Positions 48,051 through 56,261 of a stretch of DNA of 57,110 bases are shown one piece after another (position 1 is the stretch's first letter; the number at the start of each line of letters is the position of its first letter). Under the pieces are notes generated by a model, which was not told the DNA's origin, ran no database searches, and saw only the letters and a list, made by a program, of their open reading frames with translations. Source of the stretch: Candidatus Parcubacteria bacterium (GTDB lineage Bacteria > Patescibacteriota > Saccharimonadia > Saccharimonadales > 2-12-FULL-41-12); the NCBI GenBank assembly GCA_019347895.1, contig JAHWKM010000006.1, forward strand, positions 1-57,110, read 5' to 3'. A program made the position numbers and the translations under genes.

Positions 48051-49070
48051 ATGAAAACACGTATTGCCATAAATGGATTCGGACGGATTGGCCGCAGCGC
48101 TTTTAAGATCGCGTTTGACCGTAACGACCTGGAGATAGTGGCCGTAAACGACCCGGGCGTCAGCAAGGCTTTGGCCCATCTTCTAAAACATGACAGCAAT
48201 TATGGGAAGTACGAACACAGAGTAGAGTTTGACGACGATTCATTTACGATTGACGGACAGAAAATAAAAAAATTTTCTGAGCGCGATCCGGGCCTGCTGC
48301 CTTGGGGTGAACTAAAGGTTGACGTAGTGGTTGAATGCACGGGATTTTTTACTAAAAAAGAAGATGCCGAAATACACTTAAAGGCCGGCGCGAAAAAAGT
48401 GGTGATATCTGCCCCGACTAAAAGCGAAGATCTAAGCACAATCGTGCTTGGCGTTAACGAGGAAAAGTTAAAAGAGGCTTCTGACATCGTCAGCTGTGCC
48501 AGCTGTACGACAAATTCTGTAGCTGCCGTAATGGCGATTCTCGACGAAGCTTTCGGCGTAGAAAAAGCCATGCTGACAACCGTGCACAGCTACACGGCCA
48601 GCCAGCGCCTGCAGGACGGTCCGGCTAAAGATCTGCGTGAAGCCCGCAATGCCGCCGAGAATATCGTGCCGACCACAACCGGCGCGGCTATAGCTGTCGC
48701 TAAAACCTTGCCGCAGCTGCAGGGCAAATTTGACGGTATGAGCATTCGCGTGCCAACCCCCGTGGTTTCGCTGAGTGACGTAACCGTGCTTTTTAAAAAA
48801 GACACAACCAAGGAAGAAATTAACAAGATTTTCAAAGATGCCGCCAAAGAACCTTTTTATCAGGGAATTTTAGACGTCTCAGAAGAGCCGCTGGTTAGCT
48901 GCGACTACGTGGGCAACAGCCACTCCGGCATTGTCGATTTGCTGCTTACCAACGTTGTCGACGGCAATTTAGCTAAAGTTGTGGTTTGGTATGATAATGA
49001 ATGGGGCTATAGCAACCGTTTAATTGAAATGGTGGCGGACGTAGGAAAGTTGCTTCAGGATCAGAGCTAA
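48051..49070 (+). CDS. gap: Glyceraldehyde-3-phosphate dehydrogenase
   Basis: Oxidises glyceraldehyde-3-phosphate with NAD(P)+ and phosphate in glycolysis. 339 residues; ATG at 48051 gives the standard start KTRIAINGFGRIGRSAFK. Active-site Cys in IVSCASCTTNSVAAVMA, His in TTVHSYTASQRLQDGP, and the late segment VVWYDNEWGYSNRLIEMV are intact. Promoter TTGAAA-18-TATAAT is at 47893-47922, giving a ~125-nt leader that includes the palindrome ATAATATATTAT. First gene of the sugar-phosphate run. Confidence 0.96.
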   Translation: MKTRIAINGFGRIGRSAFKIAFDRNDLEIVAVNDPGVSKALAHLLKHDSNYGKYEHRVEFDDDSFTIDGQKIKKFSERDPGLLPWGELKVDVVVECTGFFTKKEDAEIHLKAGAKKVVISAPTKSEDLSTIVLGVNEEKLKEASDIVSCASCTTNSVAAVMAILDEAFGVEKAMLTTVHSYTASQRLQDGPAKDLREARNAAENIVPTTTGAAIAVAKTLPQLQGKFDGMSIRVPTPVVSLSDVTVLFKKDTTKEEINKIFKDAAKEPFYQGILDVSEEPLVSCDYVGNSHSGIVDLLLTNVVDGNLAKVVVWYDNEWGYSNRLIEMVADVGKLLQDQS

Positions 49071-49163
49071 ATTTGCTTTTTAAATAAGAATCATGAATCA
49101 TTAAATAAGAATCATGGAACACAAAACTACTTTCTACCGCCAATTTTTAGGAGGTAAAACCTC

Positions 49164-49655
49164 ATGAAAATCGCATTGAGTACCGACCATGCCGGCTTCG
49201 AAAAACTAAAGCAGCTAAAAGAATTTTTGTCGGATTCGGGCCATGAATGCGTCAATTTCGGACCAACTTCATATGAGCCGAATGATGATTACCCGGATTT
49301 TATACGGCCGGCAGCCGAGGCTGTAGCCAGCGGCGAATGCCAGGTCGGCATAATCTTTGGCGGCAGCGGCCAAGGCGAAGCGATGACCGCCAACCGCGTC
49401 AAAGGTGCGCGCTGCGCGGTTTATTATGGTCCGGCCAAAGCCGTGGACGCGATAGATGTTAGCGGTCACGTAGCCGAAGATGATTTTGAAATTTTGCGTC
49501 TTAGCCGCCAGCATAATGATGCCAACATGCTGTCTCTAGCCGGCAGATTTTTAGATAATCAAGGGATTGAGCTGGCCGTATCCATCTGGCTGAACACAAA
49601 ATTTGCGGACGAAGAACGCCATGTAAGGCGGATCAAAAAAATAGACGGAGCTTGA
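49164..49655 (+). CDS. rpiB: Ribose-5-phosphate isomerase B (RpiB/LacA family)
   Basis: Interconverts ribose-5-phosphate and ribulose-5-phosphate. 163 residues, start IALSTDHAGFEKLKQLKEFL. In the E. coli enzyme a Cys acts as base; here the loop is VGIIFGGSGQGEAMTANRVK, with Gly at that place and a Glu a few residues later, the arrangement used by mycobacterial RpiB. The Arg/His set downstream (LRLSRQHNDANMLSLAGR) is typical. AGGAGG lies at good spacing. A GTG-start rpe-like gene follows 3 bp on. Confidence 0.92.
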   Translation: MKIALSTDHAGFEKLKQLKEFLSDSGHECVNFGPTSYEPNDDYPDFIRPAAEAVASGECQVGIIFGGSGQGEAMTANRVKGARCAVYYGPAKAVDAIDVSGHVAEDDFEILRLSRQHNDANMLSLAGRFLDNQGIELAVSIWLNTKFADEERHVRRIKKIDGA

Positions 49656-49658
49656 GAG

Positions 49659-50288
49659 GTGAGCTCTATCATTTGCCCGACGGTTTTGGCTGCCGATAAA
49701 GCGGACTTTAAAAAACAGGTAGATACGGTTAGTTTCGCGCGGCGAATTCAGCTGGATTTTATGGATGGCGAGTTTGTGAAAACTAAATCAATAGATCTGA
49801 AAGACGCTTGGCTGCCCGATAATACCCAATCTGATTTGCATTTGATGTACCAGCGTCCCATGGAGTATTTGCAGATAATTTTGATCCTCAAGCCGCATAT
49901 GGTGATTATTCACGCCGAAGCCGAAGCCGATTATGTGCAAATGGCCGCCGAGCTGAATAAAAATGGCATCTTAGCCGGGCTCTGCGTCTTGCCTGAAACT
50001 ACGATAGAGGGTATCAGGCCGATACTAAGAAGCTTTGATCATTTGTTAATTTTTGGCGGTCATTTAGGACATTTTGGCGGTCAGGCCGATTTATCCCAGC
50101 TTCACAAAGCCAGCGAAGCAAAAGAAATTAATCCGAATATTGAAACAGGCTGGGACGGCGGCGCCAATGACCAAAATGCAAAAAAATTAGCCGATAGCGG
50201 TATCGACGTGATAAACGTGGGCGGCTTCATCCAAAAGTCCGAAAATCCAATGGCGGCCTACGGGTTGCTTGATGATTTAATAAACTAG
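49659..50288 (+). CDS. Ribulose-phosphate 3-epimerase-like protein
   Basis: A TIM-barrel epimerase relative, 209 residues with a GTG start 3 bp after rpiB. ICPTVLAADKADFKKQVDTV, QLDFMDGEFV and DLHLMYQRPMEYLQII keep the metal-binding Asp and His; ETGWDGGANDQNAKKLADSG has the second catalytic Asp, and VINVGGFI the phosphate loop. The sequence is more divergent than standard Rpe, but the context (rpiB before, transketolase after) supports ribulose-5-phosphate to xylulose-5-phosphate conversion. Confidence 0.85.
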   Translation: MSSIICPTVLAADKADFKKQVDTVSFARRIQLDFMDGEFVKTKSIDLKDAWLPDNTQSDLHLMYQRPMEYLQIILILKPHMVIIHAEAEADYVQMAAELNKNGILAGLCVLPETTIEGIRPILRSFDHLLIFGGHLGHFGGQADLSQLHKASEAKEINPNIETGWDGGANDQNAKKLADSGIDVINVGGFIQKSENPMAAYGLLDDLIN

Positions 50289-50306
50289 CATATAATCATA
50301 AGCAAG

Positions 50307-51200
50307 ATGATTTCTAAGAAGTATTCTATTGCTGAACTTGAAACTAAGGCTTACGAGATCCGGGTGGATATCATCAAAATGCTGGAGCATGCCGGCAGCG
50401 GGCATTCGGCTGGTCCGCTCGGTTTGGCAGATATATTCACGGCGCTTTATTTTGATATATTAAATCATGATCCTAAAAATCCGGATTGGAGTGAGCGGGA
50501 CCTTTTTCTTTTGAGCAATGGACACTGCGCGCCGGTGCAATATGTGGCGATGGCCCATGCCGGCTATTTTGCCCGCGAGGAGTTGAAAACTTTGCGGCAA
50601 TTCGGCTCGCGGCTGCAAGGACATCCGGAACGGACAAAATTATCGGGGCTGGAAACGACTAGCGGGCCTCTTGGCTGCGGACTGAGCCAAGCTTGCGGAA
50701 TGGCACTGGCTATGCGAATGAATTCCGTTAGAGACGATGGCTCTAACGGAATGAATAAGGACTTGCACCGCTGGGTTTATGTGGTTATGGGCGACGGCGA
50801 ACTGGACGAGGGAAACATATGGGAAGCGGCCATGCTGGCCAGCAAATACAAGCTTGGCAATGTTATTGGCATAGTTGACAGAAATAATATTCAGATCGAC
50901 GGTCCGACCGAAGAAGTTATGCCCCTGGATGATTTGGCTGAAAAATGGCAGGGATTCGGCTGGCATGTTCTGGAGATTGACGGCAATAATATGGAAGAAT
51001 TTATTGATGCCTGCTCATTAGCCCGCTCAATCGTAGAAAAACCGGTGGTTATTATTGCCAGGACAATTCCTGGCAAAGGTGTGGATTTTATGGAATACGA
51101 CTTCCGCTGGCACGGCAAACCACCCAATAAAGAGGAAGCCAAAAAAGCCCTGCACGACCTGCGCACCCTAAAAGGCAAGATCCGGGGCGAACATGAATAG
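50307..51200 (+). CDS. Transketolase, N-terminal (TPP-binding) subunit
   Basis: The first half of a split transketolase, which moves two-carbon units between sugar phosphates. 297 residues: HAGSGHSAGPLGLADIFTAL, SNGHCAPVQYVAMAH, LQGHPERTKLSGLETTSGPL and the TPP motif VMGDGELDEGNIWEAA ending in IVDRNN. The region for substrate and TPP pyrophosphate is complete; the pyrimidine half is on the next gene. TATAAT ends 10 nt before the ATG. Split enzymes like this are usual in CPR and archaea. Confidence 0.95.
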   Translation: MISKKYSIAELETKAYEIRVDIIKMLEHAGSGHSAGPLGLADIFTALYFDILNHDPKNPDWSERDLFLLSNGHCAPVQYVAMAHAGYFAREELKTLRQFGSRLQGHPERTKLSGLETTSGPLGCGLSQACGMALAMRMNSVRDDGSNGMNKDLHRWVYVVMGDGELDEGNIWEAAMLASKYKLGNVIGIVDRNNIQIDGPTEEVMPLDDLAEKWQGFGWHVLEIDGNNMEEFIDACSLARSIVEKPVVIIARTIPGKGVDFMEYDFRWHGKPPNKEEAKKALHDLRTLKGKIRGEHE

Positions 51201-51305
51201 TTTAGCGAATAAATACTTAAAAAATTGTGAACACTTTACTCGTCTGCGCGCGAGTGACGCCCCGGATTCGCAGGTTGTTTCAAGCCTTATTCTTGGAGCT
51301 GCTCT

Positions 51306-52280
51306 ATGAATTTGTATTTAGTGAAAGATATTTTGGATAAGGAGATTGCCCAGGAGCCTATTCGCAAAGGTTTTGGCAAAGGGCTTTTAGAAGCGGGTAA
51401 GATCGATGAAAACGTGGTAGCGGCCTGTGCGGATTTGACGGATTCTACACAGATGAGTTTGTTTGCCGAAGCATTTCCGGAGAGATTTATTGAGATTGGC
51501 GTGGCCGAGCAAAATCTTGTGACTACAGGGTCGGGGATGGCCGCCATGGGCAAAATTCCATTTGTTTCCAGCTATGCGGCTTTTAGCCCCGGCAGGAATT
51601 GGGAGCAAATCAGAACAACTATTTGCTTGAATGACCGGCCGGTTAAGATTGTCGGTTCGCATGCTGGAGTCAGTGTTGGGCCGGACGGCGCGACTCATCA
51701 AATGCTGGAAGATATTACGCTCATGAGGGTTTTGCCAAATATGGTTGTGATCGCGCCTTGCGACAGCTTGGAAGCCGCCAGAGCAACTTTGGCAATGGCG
51801 AAGGACAAAAGGCCGAATTATCTCAGGCTGGCGCGTGAAAAAACACCGATCATTACGACCGAAGACACGCCTTTTGAAATCGGCAAGGCCTATGTTTACG
51901 CTGAGGGAGACGACCTGACTTTGATATCCACTGGTACCATGACTTATCACGCTATGGTAGCCGCCGAGAAATTATATAAAGACGGAATTGACGCTGAGGT
52001 TGTGCATGTGCCGACTATTAAACCTCTAGACACGCGAACAATCATAGATTCTGTCCGCAAGTCTAAAAAAGTTATAACCATTGAAGAAGGCCAGATAGCC
52101 GGCGGTTTAGGCGGAGCGGTCGCAGAGCTATTGAGCGAAAAATACCCAGTCAAAATAAAGCGCCTAGGTATGAAAGACCGCTTCGGCGAATCCGGCAAAC
52201 CCGACGAACTGCTAGAACATTTCGGCCTGACCGCCAAACACATCCAGTTCGCGGCCCATAAAATAATGGATGAGAAGTAA
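51306..52280 (+). CDS. Transketolase, C-terminal (Pyr domain) subunit
   Basis: The partner subunit, 324 residues: KGLLEAGKIDENVVAACADL, RFIEIGVAEQNLVTTGSGMA with the essential Glu for TPP activation, FVSSYAAFSPGRNWEQI, SHAGVSVGPDGATHQMLEDI, and a C-terminal domain (VITIEEGQIAGGLGGAVAE). Length and motifs match the C-half of split transketolases. A 105-bp gap to the N subunit shows no hairpin or other obvious signal. The aldolase ATG follows the stop directly. Confidence 0.95.
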   Translation: MNLYLVKDILDKEIAQEPIRKGFGKGLLEAGKIDENVVAACADLTDSTQMSLFAEAFPERFIEIGVAEQNLVTTGSGMAAMGKIPFVSSYAAFSPGRNWEQIRTTICLNDRPVKIVGSHAGVSVGPDGATHQMLEDITLMRVLPNMVVIAPCDSLEAARATLAMAKDKRPNYLRLAREKTPIITTEDTPFEIGKAYVYAEGDDLTLISTGTMTYHAMVAAEKLYKDGIDAEVVHVPTIKPLDTRTIIDSVRKSKKVITIEEGQIAGGLGGAVAELLSEKYPVKIKRLGMKDRFGESGKPDELLEHFGLTAKHIQFAAHKIMDEK

Positions 52281-53192
52281 ATGGCATTAACGCTTAGGCA
52301 AATGCGAGAAAACTCAGCGGCGGCCCGGGAGCTTATGAAGCGTGCACGGGCGGAGAAGTTTGCCGTAGGGGCTTTTAATCTTGATAACCAGGAAACTTTG
52401 AAGGCGGTTGTGCGGGCCGCGCTGGCTAAGAAATCGCCGGTGTTAGTTGAGGTTAGCCAAGGCGAAGTCGAGGCCATGGGCATGGATAATATCCGTGATA
52501 TGGTTGACAACTATAAGTCTCTAGCCGGAATCGAGATGTACATTAACCTTGATCACAGCCCGAGCGTTGAAGCGGCCATTGCCGGGATTGAAGCTGGCTA
52601 TGAATTTATCCACATTGACGTTTCACAGGCGAAACATGAGGCGACTGATGAAGAAATCATCAACGAGACGCTCAGGGTCGTGGAATACGCCAAGTTGACG
52701 GGGGCGCTGGTGGAGAGCGAACCGCATTATTTTGGCGGCAGCTCCAATATGCACAAAGAAAAAATAAATTACGAGGAAATCAAAAAAACATTTAGTACTC
52801 CGGAAAACGCTAGGCAATTTGTTGAAATGACAGGAATCGACACTTTCGCGGCGGCTATTGGCAACCTGCATGGAAAATATCCTGTCCCAAAGATTTTGGA
52901 CTTGAATTTATTAAAACAAATCCGCGAAGTAATTGACTGCAACATCAGTTTGCACGGCGGCAGCGGCACGCCCGAGCATTATTTCGTGGAAGCCGCGAAA
53001 ATCGGCGTCAGCAAGGTCAATATTAACTCGGATCTGCGCATAGCTTTTCGCAATACCTTAGAGAAAGTCCTGCGGGAACACCCTGATGAATATGCCGTGA
53101 TCAAGCTAATGGGCGAAGTTATAGACGCCGTCCAAGAGGCAGTCGAAAGCAAGATCGACGCTCTTGGTTCCGCCGGGAAGACGATAATTTAA
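52281..53192 (+). CDS. fba: Class II fructose-bisphosphate aldolase
   Basis: Cleaves or forms fructose-1,6-bisphosphate with a zinc ion. 303 residues: AVGAFNLDNQETLKAVVRAA, the zinc ligand segment INLDHSPSVEAAIAGIEAGY, FIHIDVSQAKHEA, ESEPHYFGGSSNMHKEKINY, AIGNLHGKY and SLHGGSGTPEHYF with the second and third His. It is the tagatose/FBP-aldolase class II type. Starts immediately after the transketolase stop, with no spacer. Its triose product can enter GapDH two genes away. Confidence 0.94.
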   Translation: MALTLRQMRENSAAARELMKRARAEKFAVGAFNLDNQETLKAVVRAALAKKSPVLVEVSQGEVEAMGMDNIRDMVDNYKSLAGIEMYINLDHSPSVEAAIAGIEAGYEFIHIDVSQAKHEATDEEIINETLRVVEYAKLTGALVESEPHYFGGSSNMHKEKINYEEIKKTFSTPENARQFVEMTGIDTFAAAIGNLHGKYPVPKILDLNLLKQIREVIDCNISLHGGSGTPEHYFVEAAKIGVSKVNINSDLRIAFRNTLEKVLREHPDEYAVIKLMGEVIDAVQEAVESKIDALGSAGKTII

Positions 53193-53281
53193 GCATAAAC
53201 AGGTTGCAATCAATGGTTTATTTTGACAAAATACAAGGATAAATAAGGATAAAAAATACAGAGATTAAAGGTGGGCAAAAA

Positions 53282-54280
53282 ATGAGTCAATTTGATGTGT
53301 TATGCGTAGGAGACGTCGTAACTGACGCTTTTATAAAATTACTTGATGATAAAGCGGAGGTACAAGAATCTAATGACGGCCCGCTTTTAGCCATGCCGTT
53401 TGCCACAAAAATTCCTTTTGACCACACCGAAGTTTTGAATGCTGTCGGCAACTCGGCTAACGCGGCAGTTAACTTTGCGAAGTTAGGCCTGAACACCGCG
53501 TTAGTGGCCAATGTAGGCGGGGATTCGCCAGGGCGCGATATTATAAACACGCTTGATCAGGCCGATGTGGACACAAAATACGTCCGCATAAATACCCGCA
53601 AGAAAAGCAACTATCATTTCGTGCTGTGGTACAAGGAAGAACGTACGATTTTGATAAAGCATGAAGAATATGAATATCATTGGCCGCATATTCCCCAGAA
53701 GGAAATTCCCAAGTGGGTTTATTTCAGCTCAATCAGCGACAATGCGCTGGACTTTCATGACGATGTAGTCGAGTGGCTGGATAAAAATCCGGAGACTAAG
53801 CTGGCTTTTCAGCCCGGGACCTTTCAGATGAAGGCTGGCAAAGAGAGGCTGGGAAACGTTTATAAAAGAAGCGAGCTTGTTGCGGTTAACCGGGAAGAAG
53901 CAGCTTTTATCACCGGAGGCAAAGTGGAAGACGTTAATGATTTGTTTGATCGCCTGCACAAGCTGGGGCCGCGAATTGTACTGATAAGCGACGGCTCTCA
54001 TGGCAGCTACGCGTCTGACGGCGAAAGCCGTTTCAAAATGCCAATTTATCCCGACCCTAAGCCGCCCTATGAACGGACCGGTGCCGGCGATGCTTTCACC
54101 TCTACCTTCGTGGCTTCGATAATGCACGGCAATACTATTGACGGAGCGCTGCAATGGGCACCGATAAGTTCAATGAACGTGGTCCAGCACGTAGGGGCGC
54201 AAGCCGGTTTGTTAAACGAAAAGCAACTGGCTGAACTTTTGCAAAAGGCCCCGGAATGGTATAAACCCAAAAAACTATAA
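53282..54280 (+). CDS. PfkB-family sugar kinase
   Basis: Phosphorylates a sugar with ATP. 332 residues: N-terminal VLCVGDVVTDAFIKLL, the Gly-rich NAVGNSANAAVNFAKLGL, and the C-terminal PfkB signature ERTGAGDAFTSTFVASI with its catalytic Asp in GAGD. The substrate could be fructose-6-phosphate, ribose or adenosine; the gene order favours a pathway sugar. GGTGG lies ~7 nt before the ATG. It closes the sugar-phosphate run. Downstream is a skewed inverted repeat. Confidence 0.9.
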   Translation: MSQFDVLCVGDVVTDAFIKLLDDKAEVQESNDGPLLAMPFATKIPFDHTEVLNAVGNSANAAVNFAKLGLNTALVANVGGDSPGRDIINTLDQADVDTKYVRINTRKKSNYHFVLWYKEERTILIKHEEYEYHWPHIPQKEIPKWVYFSSISDNALDFHDDVVEWLDKNPETKLAFQPGTFQMKAGKERLGNVYKRSELVAVNREEAAFITGGKVEDVNDLFDRLHKLGPRIVLISDGSHGSYASDGESRFKMPIYPDPKPPYERTGAGDAFTSTFVASIMHGNTIDGALQWAPISSMNVVQHVGAQAGLLNEKQLAELLQKAPEWYKPKKL

Positions 54281-54424
54281 GTATGGAAAATTCGAAAAAC
54301 GAAGCACGAAAACTGAAACAAAAACGAAATGCTCAAACCAGAAACGTCTCGAGTTTCGAATTTCTGTTTGATTTGTTTCTAATTTCGAATTTCTTTTTTC
54401 GGTTTTCTGAGCGGAGCGAATCTT
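54281..54424. repeat. Skewed inverted repeat after the sugar-kinase gene
   Basis: A GAAA/CGAA-rich left half (54283-54346) and a TTTC/TTCG-rich right half (54352-54415) are roughly complementary and meet at CTCGAG (54348-54353). The unit resembles the CGAAATTC-type intergenic repeats I associate with CPR assemblies. No ORF and no usable terminator T-run are seen. Confidence 0.6.
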
Positions 54425-55606
54425 GTGGCTAGGTTTATCTCTGATATTTTGCAGGCCCGCGAACCCTACTTCAGCCAAAAGATCGCTGAGCTGGAAAAAA
54501 TTGCCGGCAAGCCGGGCATTGATGTCCGTTTGGTCGGTGATTTGATTCAGAGACAAAGGAATATACTCTGTAAGTTGGGCTTGGATGAATCAGACACCAA
54601 TCCTGCGGAGCTATACCACGCGCTGGTAGATAAAGCCTTAAGCGACTCAAAATCTTTAGCTGGCAAAATCGGCATTGTGCCCGCGGACAGCCCGGAGTTA
54701 GCCGTCAAGAAATCTATAGAATTCGTGCGCAAAGCCACGGGCGATAACAGGCTTTGGACACTTAAATCAGCAGCTGCTAAAAAGCAGCTGAAAGAAAACC
54801 CGCCCAAGAAACTTATGCGAATTTTCTCGCTGAGATCGATTGATTCCGCCCTAAAAAGAGAACCGCTGTCTATGCTGTTTGCCTTCGCCAAAAAAACCGA
54901 GCCTAAAAAATGGCATGAAAAATATATATCCCAAGCCGCCAAACTAAACCCAACAGATTTTGATTATCACAATATCGAAATTTCGCAGGTCCATAGACTG
55001 AGACAAGCACAGCTTAAAAAAGCCGGCCCAAATTTAAACCAATGTGTTTATATAAACTACGACGTCGCCGGCATAATAATCATCACGCCGAAAAAACGTT
55101 TCGAGGGCGATGTTTTGTTTTTGGTTCATTCAATTTTAGAAAATATCAGGCTGCTAAAATCCCACAGCCTTTACTTAAAGCTTCATGGTATGGAATCCGA
55201 TTTTTCATCCCGGTTAGAGTCGATAAGAAAGCACGGATTTAGTAAAGTAGCTTCAAATTATAAAAATTTTGGCTGGAACGCGTACTCTAAATACCTTAAT
55301 AATCAAAATATACTACAAGATGAAAGTCCAGACTTCGCAATAGAAGATGACGTGAAATTACTAGAGATAAAAGATCTGCTTGACGATGAATCGTTTTGGC
55401 AGCATTACTTTTTGGTTGCGCCCGGGGAGAATTTTATGGCCTCATGCAATTTGTCTGATGTAATTTTAAATGCCGTAAACTGCTATGAGCCGGGGCAGGC
55501 CCACTACCGCTTTGGCCAGATTTCGCTGCAAGACGAATTATTTGGCCGTTACCTGCAGTTGCCCGAAGTAAGGAAATACGTACAAAAAGAGGCAAGCCGT
55601 GGATAA
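54425..55606 (+). CDS. Hypothetical protein, 393 residues
   Basis: No family recognised. GTG start with a GCGGAG site 9 nt upstream. The N-terminal third is helical (ISDILQAREPYFSQKIAELE, then DLIQRQRNILCKLGLDESDT). The middle has alternating strands (CVYINYDVAGIIIITPKKRF), and the C-terminal part contains HYFLVAPGENFMASCNLSDV and several conserved-looking acids. No signal peptide or membrane helix. It overlaps the LOG-like gene by 8 bp, so they form an operon. Confidence 0.6.
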   Translation: MARFISDILQAREPYFSQKIAELEKIAGKPGIDVRLVGDLIQRQRNILCKLGLDESDTNPAELYHALVDKALSDSKSLAGKIGIVPADSPELAVKKSIEFVRKATGDNRLWTLKSAAAKKQLKENPPKKLMRIFSLRSIDSALKREPLSMLFAFAKKTEPKKWHEKYISQAAKLNPTDFDYHNIEISQVHRLRQAQLKKAGPNLNQCVYINYDVAGIIIITPKKRFEGDVLFLVHSILENIRLLKSHSLYLKLHGMESDFSSRLESIRKHGFSKVASNYKNFGWNAYSKYLNNQNILQDESPDFAIEDDVKLLEIKDLLDDESFWQHYFLVAPGENFMASCNLSDVILNAVNCYEPGQAHYRFGQISLQDELFGRYLQLPEVRKYVQKEASRG

Positions 55607-56243
55607 AAGACACAGCAAAAAAATTCAATATTCGATTTGTGTTTCAGGCGCGGCCGCCGGCCATACGGTCGAGGCCTCGGCTGACCTTGCTTATCAGCTG
55701 GGAAAATCTATAGCCAAATCAGGACATGTACTCACCACCGGAGCTACGGTTGGCTTGCCTTATCATTCCGCAGTTGGCGCCAAGGACGCGGGCGGGACCA
55801 CCATCGGATTTTCACCGGCTAGTTCACTGCGCGAGCATTTACGCAAGTACCGTCTGCCTTATGATTGTTTTGATTTTGTAAACTTTACGGGTATGAATTA
55901 TGTGGGCCGTGATTTGTACCTAGTTCAGTCCAGCGACGCCCTTTTAACTGTTGGAGGCCGGTTCGGCAGTTTGCATGAATTTACATCGGCTATTGAAGCG
56001 GGCAAGCCTTGCGGCATTTTAGTCGGCAGCGGTGGTGCGGCCGATATTATTCCGGCTCTCATGGAAGCCCTGGAACCTCCTCGCGGTGACATCGTTATTT
56101 ATGACGAGGACCCCGAGCGTCTAGTAAAACGCATAATAGAAATCGTCGACAAACGCTACGTTGATATCCACAAAGAACTAAAAGAGCGCGATGAACATTG
56201 GTTCTTAAAACACACCCGCCCCTCGGACGACCCCGTCCATTAA
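55599..56243 (+). CDS. LOG-like (lysine-decarboxylase-fold) nucleotide-binding protein
   Basis: A Rossmann-like LOG/TIGR00725-type protein, 214 residues with GTG start. SICVSGAAAGHTVEASADLA, VLTTGATVGLPYHSAVGA, and the signature LLTVGGRFGSLHEFTSAIEA, where true LOG enzymes carry PGGxGTxxE; here GGRFGSLHE keeps the glycine and Glu but alters the rest. LOG enzymes cut cytokinin ribotides or other nucleotides; the substrate here is unknown. Overlaps the 393-residue gene by 8 bp. Confidence 0.82.
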   Translation: MDKRHSKKIQYSICVSGAAAGHTVEASADLAYQLGKSIAKSGHVLTTGATVGLPYHSAVGAKDAGGTTIGFSPASSLREHLRKYRLPYDCFDFVNFTGMNYVGRDLYLVQSSDALLTVGGRFGSLHEFTSAIEAGKPCGILVGSGGAADIIPALMEALEPPRGDIVIYDEDPERLVKRIIEIVDKRYVDIHKELKERDEHWFLKHTRPSDDPVH

Positions 56244-56261
56244 CTTGCTAGAATATACATA

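Noticed and set aside
49080-49116. Direct repeat TAAATAAGAATCATG before rpiB
   Set aside because: Only two short AT-rich copies; may be slippage and shows no structure.
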